Origin: Deltaproteobacteria bacterium
Lineage (GTDB): Bacteria > Desulfobacterota > Syntrophia > Syntrophales > JACQWR01
Direction: 5' to 3'
Assembly (NCBI GenBank): GCA_016209105.1
Contig: JACQWR010000020.1
Span: 62,001-126,000 of the forward strand
Length of the DNA stretch: 64,000 nucleotides
In this document: positions 42,875 to 51,739 of the stretch, one piece after another
Layout: every line of letters starts with the position of its first letter
Numbering within the stretch: the first letter of the stretch is position 1
Position numbers and translations under genes: made by a program
The notes under the pieces: model-generated
What the model saw: only the letters and a program-made list of their open reading frames with translations
Databases searched by the model: none
Told to the model about the DNA's origin: nothing

Positions 42875-44277
42875 TGTTTCAAAAAACCGCACTCGACAGC
42901 AGAGCCATCTTCCCCTTTTTAGCGGTTATTCTGTTAACCTTCGTTGTGGGAATGTACCTCGGCGAGATCTCGATCGGCATTTCTTTCGCGATCATCGGGG
43001 GCATTATCCTGGCGGTGGTTTGTTTCATGAATCCGGAGATCGGCCTCTATATCCTTCTCTGCGCCATGCTCCTGGGACCTCAATTCGGCATGGGCGCCGC
43101 CGAAGGGGAAGGTGTCCGCAGCCGTGGCTTGACGTTAAGATTGGACGATTTCCTGCTGCTCATCATCGGATTCAGCTGGTTTTTGAGCACGGCCATCAAT
43201 AAGGAAAGGGGGCTCTTTCTCAAGACGCCCCTGAATCGCTATATCGCCTATTATTTCCTCGTCTGTCTCGTCTCTACCGTGGTGGCCTACATGGTGGGGC
43301 GCGTAAAGGGGCTGGCGGGAATATTTTTTATCCTTAAATATTTCGAGTACTATATCGTCTACTTCATGGCCGTCAATTACCTGAAAGAGAAAAAGCAGAT
43401 GGAGCGCCTGATTTTCATGATGCTGATCGTCTGTTTTATTGTCTGTATTGTGGCCATCATGCAGATCCCTTCCGGTTCTCGCGTCTCGGCGCCTTTCGAG
43501 GGTGACCGCGGCGAACCGAATACCTTGGGCGGTTACCTGGTTCTGATGCTCTCGCTTGTCTTGGGACTTTTGTACCATAGCTACGGCACAATCAAACAAC
43601 GGTTTTTTTTCGGGGGGCTTGTTTTTTTCATTCTCATTTCTCTGGGCGCAACCCTTTCCCGGAGTTCCTGGCTGGCCTTGGTCCCGATGCTGATGGCCCT
43701 GATCTGGTACAGCAAAAGGAAAATGGTCGTGATCCTTCCGGTCGTGATTCTCGTCATCGTACTCGCGTTTCTCATGCCGCCGGGGGTGAAGGAACGGGCG
43801 ATGTTTACCTTCTCGCAACGGGAGGAGCAAGGACAAGTTAAATTGGGTGGCGTGCGCATTGACACCTCCACGTCCGCCCGCCTGAACTCGTGGAAAGAGG
43901 TGCTGACAGAGGATTTCGCTAACCATCCTCTTCTCGGTTATGGGGTAACCGGGTATCATTTTCTGGATGCCCAATATCCCCGCGTATTGGCGGAGACCGG
44001 GCTCATCGGATTGATTTTCTTCATAGCCCTGCTGGTCGCTATTTTTAAAAATGCTCGCCAGACCCGGCGTCAGTACGAAGACGATCCGTTCTATGTCGGT
44101 GTTTCTACGGGATTCATTGCCGGTTTTTTCGCCATGCTCATCCATGCCGTTGGGGCCAACACCTTCATTATCGTCCGGATCATGGAGCCGTTCTGGTTTC
44201 TAACGGCCATCGTGATTATTATTCCCCAGATCGAACCTTCCTATAAACCGGATGATGCAGAAAAACACGGAGATTGA
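42874..44277 (+). CDS. O-antigen ligase/polymerase family membrane protein
   Basis: A 467-residue multi-span protein (about 10-12 helices) with the Wzy_C domain of O-antigen ligases and polymerases. The typical periplasmic loop motif is seen around ARLNSWKEVLTEDFANHPLLGYGVTGYHF (given in part), preceded by LSRSSWLALVPMLMALIW. It either polymerises repeat units or ligates the glycan. Whether it is a ligase or a polymerase cannot be told from the sequence. An ABC-exporter next to it favours a non-Wzx route. Confidence 0.8.
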   Translation: MFQKTALDSRAIFPFLAVILLTFVVGMYLGEISIGISFAIIGGIILAVVCFMNPEIGLYILLCAMLLGPQFGMGAAEGEGVRSRGLTLRLDDFLLLIIGFSWFLSTAINKERGLFLKTPLNRYIAYYFLVCLVSTVVAYMVGRVKGLAGIFFILKYFEYYIVYFMAVNYLKEKKQMERLIFMMLIVCFIVCIVAIMQIPSGSRVSAPFEGDRGEPNTLGGYLVLMLSLVLGLLYHSYGTIKQRFFFGGLVFFILISLGATLSRSSWLALVPMLMALIWYSKRKMVVILPVVILVIVLAFLMPPGVKERAMFTFSQREEQGQVKLGGVRIDTSTSARLNSWKEVLTEDFANHPLLGYGVTGYHFLDAQYPRVLAETGLIGLIFFIALLVAIFKNARQTRRQYEDDPFYVGVSTGFIAGFFAMLIHAVGANTFIIVRIMEPFWFLTAIVIIIPQIEPSYKPDDAEKHGD

Positions 44278-44287
44278 CGAGGCCGAT

Positions 44288-45118
44288 ATGAACGGTGGAC
44301 GGATACCGGAAACCATCATCGAGCCGGGGGGGGGACTGGCGGGACTTCAACTTCGCGAACTATGGGATTACAGAGAGTTATTGCGTTTTCTGGTCGTGCG
44401 CGATATTAAGGTGCGCTACAAGCAGACTGTGCTGGGGGGGCTCTGGGCCATTTTACAACCCCTTATGAATATGGTCGTCTTCACGATATTCTTCGGCCAT
44501 CTTGCCAAGATCCCCTCTGATCATCTGCCCTATCCCATTTTTGTCTATACGGCGCTTTTGCCCTGGCAATTCTTCAGCAGCGGCATCAGCAGTTCCGGGA
44601 ACAGCCTGGTGGCCAACAGTCATTTGATCTCCAAGGTCTATTTCCCGAGGATGATCATCCCCGCCGCTTCCCTGGGAGTGGGGTGTCTGGATTTTCTGAT
44701 CGCCTTTATCATTCTGATCCTGATGATGATTCACTATGGCATCTATCCGGGCCTGGGGATCTTTCTTTTTCCACTTCTCATGGTCCTGGTCGCCTTGGCC
44801 GCCCTGGGGGTGGGGATGATCCTGGCCGCCCTCAATGTGACCTACCGTGATTTTCGGTATGTGATCCCCTTTCTGATTCAGTTCTGGCTTTTTGCTACTC
44901 CGGTAATCTATCCGGTCAGCATCGTGCCTGTGCAATGGCGATGGCTGATCAATCTGAACCCCATGGCAGGTCTCATTACGGGGATTCGTTCGTCACTATT
45001 GAACCTTCCGATATCCTGGCCCGATATTGTAATCTCCGGTGCGATGAGCGTCGGATTGTTTATGATCGGCATCTATTATTTCAAGAAAATGGAGCGCCGT
45101 TTCGCGGACATTATTTGA
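44288..45118 (+). CDS. ABC-2 polysaccharide exporter permease (Wzm-like)
   Basis: Membrane subunit of an ABC-2 exporter for O-antigen or similar glycans; 276 residues, six hydrophobic segments. Seen: LRELWDYRELLRFLVVRDIKV near the N-terminus, RYKQTVLGGLWAILQPLMNM, and FLIQFWLFATPVIYP. ATG 44288 is chosen because GAGG lies 5 bases upstream; an earlier ATG at 44252 overlaps the previous gene with no binding site. Works with the ATP-binding gene 134 bases downstream. Confidence 0.88.
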   Translation: MNGGRIPETIIEPGGGLAGLQLRELWDYRELLRFLVVRDIKVRYKQTVLGGLWAILQPLMNMVVFTIFFGHLAKIPSDHLPYPIFVYTALLPWQFFSSGISSSGNSLVANSHLISKVYFPRMIIPAASLGVGCLDFLIAFIILILMMIHYGIYPGLGIFLFPLLMVLVALAALGVGMILAALNVTYRDFRYVIPFLIQFWLFATPVIYPVSIVPVQWRWLINLNPMAGLITGIRSSLLNLPISWPDIVISGAMSVGLFMIGIYYFKKMERRFADII

Positions 45119-45252
45119 AATGAAAAACCTTTTGTCGCCTTTAATCTGTTGAGGCGTGGCAATATCGAATATGTATCTTTTTGATTACGCGTTGATTTTT
45201 TTGGATTATTGATTTCCGATGTAATCCACGATGCGGAGCTGTATGACAACCT

Positions 45253-46533
45253 ATGAATGATCCCGCGATGCGTGTAGAAAATTTGGGCAAACGCTACCGG
45301 ATTGGTTCGGTTAATGAGCGAAACAAGACCTTCCGCGAGGCTGTGACGGACAAGATTACCGCCCCCTGGCGGTCTATGAAGAATGTTTTTCGAAAGCAAG
45401 CGGACACCGGAGAAGAAAGATCCGACCATATATGGGCGCTGAAGGATGTATCCTTCGAAGTCAAGCATGGAGAAGTGGTGGGCATCATCGGCCGCAACGG
45501 CGCGGGGAAAAGCACCCTGTTAAAAATTCTCTCCCGAATCACCGAACCCACTGAAGGTAGGGTGGTAATGCGCGGACGCGTCGGGTCCCTTCTGGAGGTG
45601 GGTACGGGCTTTCACTCCGAGCTGACAGGCGAGGAAAACATCTACCTGAGCGGTACCATTCTCGGGATGAGAAGCAATGAAGTCAGCCGGAAATTTGATG
45701 AAATCGTCGCCTTTGCGGAAGTTGAAAAATTCATCTATACCCCCGTCAAACACTATTCCAGCGGCATGTACATGCGCCTGGCCTTTGCCGTTGCCGCGCA
45801 CCTGGAACCTGAAATTCTGGTTGTGGATGAGGTGTTATCGGTTGGCGACGCACAGTTTCAGAAAAAATGCCTGGGGAAGATGGAATTGGTGGGGCGAGAG
45901 GGCAGGACTGTTTTATTCGTCAGTCATAACATGTCGGCGATTATTTCACTTTGCCAGCGAGGGATGCTCTTGGAAAATGGGAGACTTGAGGCAATGGGAG
46001 ATATGCACAAAGTTGTCACACGTTATCTGAGTTCGGGCACGGCGCTTAATGGCAACTTTACCAGACAGGGAAACAGCGGCGGGAAAAAGCTGGAGATCAA
46101 GCAAGCCAGCATAGAAAAAAATGGCAAAATATGCACGCTTTACTACAATTCGGAAAGTATGGTTGTGCGAATTACTTACGCGGTCTTAACGAGGCTGACT
46201 GGCGCCCAAATAGCCATAGAGTTGCTTACAGAATCTCAGGAATGTCTCTTTTCAACGACCAACCTTGATGGAGATTATGAGAAACGCGAACTCGACCCTG
46301 GTAGCTACGTAGCCGAATGTCCCATTGACCTGCAGATGTTTCGCCAAGGGACCTATTATATCCGCGTGACTTCCTCCATACCGAATAGAGAAATGCTCGA
46401 TACTGTGGATGATCTGCTGGTGTTCGAGGTTTATGATGACTCTAGTCCCTTGCTGAAGCTGGGGCAAAATCGGCATGGTATCATTCTGCCATTGATACGG
46501 TGGAGACATACATTAAATCTTCCCCTGACGTAG
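45253..46533 (+). CDS. ABC exporter ATP-binding protein (Wzt-like)
   Basis: ATP-binding subunit (426 residues) of the polysaccharide exporter. N-terminal ABC domain: Walker A GIIGRNGAGKSTLLKIL, signature KHYSSGMYMRLAFAVA, Walker B ILVVDEVLSVGD, then LFVSHNMSAI. The C-terminal part (from about 250) is a Wzt_C-type glycan-binding domain (YYNSESMVVRITYAV, CPIDLQMFRQGTYYIRV). The last codons (LNLPLT) lie inside the hairpin of a structured relic at 46518-46650, so the natural C-terminus may have been replaced. Confidence 0.87.
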   Translation: MNDPAMRVENLGKRYRIGSVNERNKTFREAVTDKITAPWRSMKNVFRKQADTGEERSDHIWALKDVSFEVKHGEVVGIIGRNGAGKSTLLKILSRITEPTEGRVVMRGRVGSLLEVGTGFHSELTGEENIYLSGTILGMRSNEVSRKFDEIVAFAEVEKFIYTPVKHYSSGMYMRLAFAVAAHLEPEILVVDEVLSVGDAQFQKKCLGKMELVGREGRTVLFVSHNMSAIISLCQRGMLLENGRLEAMGDMHKVVTRYLSSGTALNGNFTRQGNSGGKKLEIKQASIEKNGKICTLYYNSESMVVRITYAVLTRLTGAQIAIELLTESQECLFSTTNLDGDYEKRELDPGSYVAECPIDLQMFRQGTYYIRVTSSIPNREMLDTVDDLLVFEVYDDSSPLLKLGQNRHGIILPLIRWRHTLNLPLT

Positions 46534-46650
46534 TCAGGGGTGGGGCGTGGTGCCCGAAGGCCCTGCATCGTTAATGAGCCAATGCTGTTGGAGAGTCTAT
46601 AAACGAAAGAGATTCCTTCTAAAAGCCACCGACAAGGTCAGTGGTAGTTT
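46518..46650 (+). mobile_element. IS200/IS605-like structured relic, no transposase
   Basis: A chain of hairpins: CCCCTGAC/GTCAGGGG round GTA (46522-46540, containing the wzt stop), GCC-CGAA-GGC, CCAA-TGCTG-TTGG, and CCACCGAC/GTCAGTGG round AAG (46626-46644), then a T run. The order and the text (TTAATGAGCCAATGCTG, TAAACGAAAGAGATTCC) remind me of the 3' end/guide-RNA region of IS200/IS605 TnpB elements. No tnpA or tnpB frame exists here. The identification is from pattern, not search. Confidence 0.4.
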
Positions 46651-46665
46651 CTTTTTTATGTACTG

Positions 46666-47460
46666 ATGAATAAACTGATTGCCTATTTGTGTTCTGTATG
46701 CGGTGCCAAGATGGTGCCCGAGTTTACGGCGCACGTATTAAAGAGATACGAAGTGAATTATTATTACTGTCCGGTATGCGGCCTCTTACAGACTGAAGAG
46801 CCTTATTGGCTTGAGGAGGCCTATAGTGCGGCGATTTCTGATGCTGATACAGGGCTGGTTGCAAGAAATATATCTCTATCGCGAAAACTCTCATGTGTGC
46901 TTTACTTCCTTTTCAGTGAAGAGGGGAAATATCTGGATGTGGCTGGTGGCTATGGTTTATTAACAAGATTGATGCGAGATTTCGGGTTCAATTTTTATTG
47001 GTCTGATAAGTATTGCAAAAATATATTGGCAAAAGGTTTTGAATCAAGCAAGGCATCACTGCCTTTTACGGCGATCACGGCGTTTGAGGTCTTGGAACAT
47101 ATCTATGATCCGCTTTCCTTCATCAAAGAATCATTGTCCGAGTCCGGAACGAGAACGATCATCTTCTCATCGCTACTCTATGAAGGTATACCGCCTCGGC
47201 CAGACGAGTGGTGGTATTATTCATTCAATACGGGACAGCACATTTCCTTCTACCAAAAGAAAACCCTTCGCTACATCGCTGACGGTATGGGACTTCATTT
47301 TCATACCTGTAGTGGCATTCATATGATGACAGATAAGACGTTTAATTCTTTTATTTTTAAAATCCTCTCCGGGAAATTTTCAAATGCGCTCAGTCACATA
47401 GTTGAACGCAACATGAAATCGAAGACGTTCTCTGATCATGAAAAACTAATACAGACATAA
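46666..47460 (+). CDS. Class I SAM-dependent methyltransferase
   Basis: A 264-residue methyltransferase with an N-terminal zinc-ribbon-like part (LCSVCGAKM, then YYCPVCGLLQT) and the SAM-binding motif YLDVAGGYGLLTRLM (about residues 88-102), then ITAFEVLEHIYDP as motif II/III. Similar proteins methylate sugars in glycan clusters. It is AT-richer than genes on both sides by eye. The start is ATG 46666, just after the relic's T run. Confidence 0.8.
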   Translation: MNKLIAYLCSVCGAKMVPEFTAHVLKRYEVNYYYCPVCGLLQTEEPYWLEEAYSAAISDADTGLVARNISLSRKLSCVLYFLFSEEGKYLDVAGGYGLLTRLMRDFGFNFYWSDKYCKNILAKGFESSKASLPFTAITAFEVLEHIYDPLSFIKESLSESGTRTIIFSSLLYEGIPPRPDEWWYYSFNTGQHISFYQKKTLRYIADGMGLHFHTCSGIHMMTDKTFNSFIFKILSGKFSNALSHIVERNMKSKTFSDHEKLIQT

Positions 47461-47534
47461 TCATTTATTTCAAATACGAAGAAATCTCCTCTGATTGCTT
47501 ATCATGATTAAGAATATTTCAGAATAGTTTGAAC

Positions 47535-48623
47535 ATGCGAGTTTTATATGATGGTTTCATATACGCAGCCCAAGCGTCTGGCGGAATAAACAGATATTTT
47601 GCCAATATCATCAAACATCTCCCGCCGGATTTTGTGCCAATTCTGACAACGAAAAAAAATCGTACATTGAACTACCCGGAGCACCCTGCATTAAAGATTT
47701 ACAAATTCCCGGTATTCCGCCCAGGGCGCATCTCGGTTCCCCTGGGGAAATTCTATTTCAGAGCCGTCGACAAGTTTGCGCGGCCTGACGTGATTCATCC
47801 CACCTACTATTCCAAGCTAACCGGTGAAAAAATAAGTTTTCGACGTTGTCCGTTGGTGATTACCGTTCATGACATGATACACGAAATTTTTTCAGATACG
47901 ATGGACCCGTATGGCGTAATCGCGCGAGAAAAGAAAGAGGCTATTCTTGGATCGGATGTCGTGATCTGTGTTTCGGAAAGTACTAAGGCGGATCTTTTGA
48001 ATATAATAAATATTCCGTCAGAGCGAATCACCGTAATTCACCATGCTTCTGAAATTGATGCCGCCATTTCCTATGGTGATGAAGCGGTACCCGATCAACC
48101 GTATTTCCTGTATGTGGGATCTCGCGCTCACTACAAAAACTTTGATGGATTATGCAGAGCGTTAGCAACAATAATCGAGAGCAGACCAGACATAATGCTC
48201 TGTGTCGTTGGTTCACCTTTCAATAGTAAGGAGTTAAAGTTGATCGGAGAGCTTGGTCTATCGAGTGTGATCGAGAACTACGGCGAGGTCACAGACGGTC
48301 AGTTGGCCAAACTCTACAGAGGTAGCGTTGCATTTGTTTATCCATCTCTGTATGAGGGCTTCGGCATACCGCCGCTCGAAGCGATGGCCTGTGGAACGGC
48401 GGTCATTGCGGCCAATTGTTCAAGTATTCCAGAGGTTGTTGGCGACGCGGCTGTGCTCTTCGAACCATCTGAGACTGACGGTCTTACCGAGGCGCTGTTC
48501 TTTGTGCTTAATCATCCGGCGAAACGCTCCCTTTTCATTTCAAAAGGCTACGAGAGAGCCAAGAACTTCAGCTGGAAGAAGACCGCCATGCAGACCGTGC
48601 AGCTCTACAGGTCGTTATTATGA
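47535..48623 (+). CDS. GT4 family glycosyltransferase
   Basis: A 362-residue GT-B fold glycosyltransferase of family 4. Seen: MRVLYDGFIYAAQASGGINRYF at the start, VITVHDMIHEIF, PYFLYVGSRAHYKNFDGL (nucleotide-sugar domain), then VYPSLYEGFGIPPLEAMACG with the E-x7-E pair. ATG 47535 is chosen over TTG 47529. Adds one sugar to the cluster's glycan; donor unknown. Base composition is AT-richer than the later transferases. Confidence 0.87.
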   Translation: MRVLYDGFIYAAQASGGINRYFANIIKHLPPDFVPILTTKKNRTLNYPEHPALKIYKFPVFRPGRISVPLGKFYFRAVDKFARPDVIHPTYYSKLTGEKISFRRCPLVITVHDMIHEIFSDTMDPYGVIAREKKEAILGSDVVICVSESTKADLLNIINIPSERITVIHHASEIDAAISYGDEAVPDQPYFLYVGSRAHYKNFDGLCRALATIIESRPDIMLCVVGSPFNSKELKLIGELGLSSVIENYGEVTDGQLAKLYRGSVAFVYPSLYEGFGIPPLEAMACGTAVIAANCSSIPEVVGDAAVLFEPSETDGLTEALFFVLNHPAKRSLFISKGYERAKNFSWKKTAMQTVQLYRSLL

Positions 48624-48685
48624 AAAAAGCGTTGATCTTGAGTGTCTCCGGTCAAGACGGAAGTTCTCTGGTGGTTAATGCATGA
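48620..48685 (+). pseudogene. Truncated GDP-mannose 4,6-dehydratase-like start
   Basis: ATG at 48620 opens a 21-codon frame reading MKKALILSVSGQDGSSLVVN, then stops. Its first part matches the start of GDP-mannose 4,6-dehydratase (MKKALITG-x-x-GQDGSYLAE), with the Rossmann GQDG kept and the usual TG changed. The frame ends where the methyltransferase gene begins (48682), so only the N-terminal edge of a gmd gene seems left. Confidence 0.5.
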
Positions 48686-49359
48686 AAAAGTACTTCATCA
48701 AAGAAGGCTATCGAACGAATCTTGAAACACCTGAAAGACTGCGAAAATATGAGTCGGTTCCACCGGATGAATACCAAGAGGACGTCTATGGGTACGCGGC
48801 TTCTTTGGTCAAACGATACGGTCTGAGGAGCGTGGTCGACTGTGGATGTGGTAGCGGTCACAAGTTGGCGAACTTTATAGGACCCGTGTGTAGTGACATT
48901 ACTGGGCTTGACCAGGAGGTTTCAATCAAGAGCTGCTCGAATAAATACCCGCAACACACATGGCATGTTAAGGATTTTGAAGATAGTCGAATGGATATCG
49001 GCCGAAAGTACGACTTGGTTCTTTCGATCGACGTCATAGAACATCTGGATAATCCAGACAGTCTTCTGGCGATCTTAAAATCGCTGGCTAATCCGATGGG
49101 TCATATTGTCATTTCTACTCCGGAACGGGATTTGGTGCACGGGGTTGGGAATCCCGGGCCACCCACCAACCCTTATCACATCCGAGAGTGGAACATGCGT
49201 GAGTTTCGTACTTACCTGCAATCATCAGGCTTCGAAGTACTTGACCATATCTTGGTCAATGCCACTGCTCAGTTTAGTTGGAAACGAAAGTTGCTGCGAT
49301 TGATCAGTCCGAAAAGATTCAAGACTTGCCAGGTTATTCATTGCCGAGTTTCGGAATAG
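48682..49359 (+). CDS. Class I SAM-dependent methyltransferase
   Basis: A 225-residue methyltransferase. SAM-binding motif VVDCGCGSGHKLANF (about residues 51-65), then LVLSIDVIEHLDNPDSLLAIL and HIVISTPERDLVHG. Its start codon lies inside the gmd-like remnant. Probably modifies the glycan or its precursor; substrate unknown. Confidence 0.85.
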   Translation: MKKYFIKEGYRTNLETPERLRKYESVPPDEYQEDVYGYAASLVKRYGLRSVVDCGCGSGHKLANFIGPVCSDITGLDQEVSIKSCSNKYPQHTWHVKDFEDSRMDIGRKYDLVLSIDVIEHLDNPDSLLAILKSLANPMGHIVISTPERDLVHGVGNPGPPTNPYHIREWNMREFRTYLQSSGFEVLDHILVNATAQFSWKRKLLRLISPKRFKTCQVIHCRVSE

Positions 49360-49419
49360 ATATGGACAAATGGGCAAAGGTTATACAGAAACAATTAGTT
49401 AATATGAAGAACAATAAAC

Positions 49420-50445
49420 ATGCGATGTCCTGATCTTCAAGACCTTCCACCTCATCCACCGGGCAGGAACGGTTGGCCGTGGGATATCGAACCAATACCC
49501 AGTTCAACCCAGTTTGCTAATAACGACCCTCTACCCAAAATCAGCATAGTGACTCCCAGCTTTAATCAGGGAGGTTTTCTCGAAGAAACCATTCGCTCCG
49601 TGCTCCTTCAGGGATATCCTGAGCTGGAATATATCGTCATTGATGGTGGCTCGACAGACGACAGTGTCGAGATCATTAAAAAATATTCGCCATGGCTGCA
49701 TTATTGGATCAGCGAGCCGGATAAAGGCCAGAGCAGCGCCATCAACAAGGGTTTTCAAATGGCGACAGGGTCTCTGTATGCCTACATCAATAGCGACGAC
49801 CTCTATGAGCCATGTGCTTTTTTGAGCGCAGCGACTGAGTTTATGAAGCCTGAACGACCGCAGCTCTTGGCCGGCGATTGCATTATTTTTGATGAAAGCG
49901 TAGTGAAGCGTACCTTTAAAGCCTGGTGGCCGGAAGAGATCGGCCATCTGCTCAAACCCTTTGGGTCAACCTTCCCACAGCCCGCGGCATTCTGGAGCAG
50001 GGACATTTATTTCCAGGTGGGGGGATTCGATGAAAATTCACATTATGTATTTGACCGTGAGTTCTTTTTGAAAATCGGGCTTACCGGAAAGGCGCCATTG
50101 ATTGTCGGTAAACCGCTTGCCCGCTATCGCGACCATGCAGACACCAAAACAGCCCAGACCGTTCGGTTCTACCAGGAATCACTGCCGGTCATTGAAAAAT
50201 ATGCCGATCAATGCGGCTTGACGAACCAGGATAAGCAGGCTCTGATGCGCATCTGCCAGGATGAAATAGGTTATTTATCCGTCTTTATCCGGTGGAAACA
50301 GGCAGGGCGCGCCGCGGGCCTGGCGGAATTTTGCAGATTATTGCTGCGCTCTCCCTGGCTGGTGACCGAACGAAAAATCATGGGCCAATTCCGGCGACTG
50401 CTGTTCTTTCGGGAGCAAGGGGTGGAGGAACTCCGGCATGTCTGA
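49420..50445 (+). CDS. GT2 family glycosyltransferase
   Basis: A 341-residue GT-A fold family 2 transferase. Seen: PKISIVTPSFNQGGFLEETI (about 38-57), YIVIDGGSTDDSVEII, WISEPDKGQSSAINKGF and the metal-binding D-x-D-like YINSDDLYEP (about 125-134); FDRE marks the acceptor part. It lies between the methyltransferase and five GT4 genes. Confidence 0.88.
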   Translation: MRCPDLQDLPPHPPGRNGWPWDIEPIPSSTQFANNDPLPKISIVTPSFNQGGFLEETIRSVLLQGYPELEYIVIDGGSTDDSVEIIKKYSPWLHYWISEPDKGQSSAINKGFQMATGSLYAYINSDDLYEPCAFLSAATEFMKPERPQLLAGDCIIFDESVVKRTFKAWWPEEIGHLLKPFGSTFPQPAAFWSRDIYFQVGGFDENSHYVFDREFFLKIGLTGKAPLIVGKPLARYRDHADTKTAQTVRFYQESLPVIEKYADQCGLTNQDKQALMRICQDEIGYLSVFIRWKQAGRAAGLAEFCRLLLRSPWLVTERKIMGQFRRLLFFREQGVEELRHV

Positions 50446-50466
50446 CCCCGTCAGGGATCCGCGAAG

Positions 50467-51726
50467 ATGATAGGCCGGAAAAAGGTCCTGATAATTGCAT
50501 ACCATTTTCCCCCCCTTGGCGGCGCCGGATCGCTTCGTTCGATGAAGATGGCAAAATACCTGCCAGCCTATGGATGGGATCCCATTGTACTGACAGTCAA
50601 AAATCCGGACTGGTATTATGCCCACGATGATCTTCTGCTGAAGGAAATGCCCGCCGAGGCGATTATCGTTCGCACATTCATGCTGCGCTCCGCTTGGCTA
50701 TACCGCTTTCTGAATCCCCTGCGCATTCGCGAACTGGATAGGTTGCTCAGGCGCTATGTCATCCATCCCGATGATCAGATCGGCTGGCTTCCTTTCGCTA
50801 CTCGTGCCGCCGGCGCCTTGGTCCGGAAGGGGCAGATTGATGCGATCTATTCAACGTCGGCGCCACTGACATCCCACCTGATCGCCCATCATCTCTGTCG
50901 GAGGTTCGGTATTCCCTGGATGGCCGATTTCCGCGACGAATGGTTTGAAAACCCCGACTTGCCCCTGCCCACGGCATTTCACCGTCGCCTGCATTACCGT
51001 CTCGAAGGGCGAATCGTCAAAACCGCCCGTCAGGTTATTGCGGCGGCGCCGATTTTCTGCCGATATCTGGCAAAACACTGTCCTGGTGAACCGAAATTCG
51101 AAACCATTACGATGGGGTTTGACCCTGATGACTACAGCGATATGCCTGGGGTTCCCTCCATTCAGGGCGATAAATTCACCCTGACCTTTTCCGGTCTGTT
51201 TTACGGCAGTTTTCGACCTGATAATCTGTTGAATGCCCTCAATACCCTTATTGATGAGGGGAATATTCAAAGCCATACGGTATGTTTGCGATTCATAGGC
51301 GCTAATTCCGTGCACGATTTGAGAGAACGGGATAAACATGGCGTGTGCGAGTTCACCGGGTTTATTCCCCATGAGCAGGCGCTGCATCTGGCGAAACAAT
51401 CTGATGCGCTGCTATTATTACTCAGCGGCGAGCGTGGCAGGGATGTCATCCCAAGCAAGACCTTTGAATATATGGCCCTTAAAAAACCGGTTCTGGCGCT
51501 TGTGCCGGCCGACGGCGAGGTCGCCAGGATCGTCCGTGAAACCGGCATCGGCACGGTGGCAGATTTTGAAAATATTCCTGAGATCATGCACTCCTTTCTT
51601 CATATCTACCGGCAGTGGCAAGATGGCTCCTTACGCATTGCCCCGGACCCTGGTAAAATCGAAGCCTATAATTACATCAACCTGGCCCGTCGCCTGGCTA
51701 CATTCCTCGACAAGATGATGTTTTAG
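50467..51726 (+). CDS. GT4-type glycosyltransferase
   Basis: A 419-residue GT-B transferase. N-terminal KVLIIAYHFPPLGGAGSLRS with the glycine-rich acceptor loop; IPWMADFRDEWFENPD, characteristic of this subgroup; FTLTFSGLFYGSFRPDNLL and a C-terminal part PSKTFEYMALKKPVLALVP. Donor and linkage unknown. Starts 21 bases after the GT2 gene; the next starts 13 bases after it. Confidence 0.86.
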   Translation: MIGRKKVLIIAYHFPPLGGAGSLRSMKMAKYLPAYGWDPIVLTVKNPDWYYAHDDLLLKEMPAEAIIVRTFMLRSAWLYRFLNPLRIRELDRLLRRYVIHPDDQIGWLPFATRAAGALVRKGQIDAIYSTSAPLTSHLIAHHLCRRFGIPWMADFRDEWFENPDLPLPTAFHRRLHYRLEGRIVKTARQVIAAAPIFCRYLAKHCPGEPKFETITMGFDPDDYSDMPGVPSIQGDKFTLTFSGLFYGSFRPDNLLNALNTLIDEGNIQSHTVCLRFIGANSVHDLRERDKHGVCEFTGFIPHEQALHLAKQSDALLLLLSGERGRDVIPSKTFEYMALKKPVLALVPADGEVARIVRETGIGTVADFENIPEIMHSFLHIYRQWQDGSLRIAPDPGKIEAYNYINLARRLATFLDKMMF

Positions 51727-51739
51727 CCAAGGGGTATCT

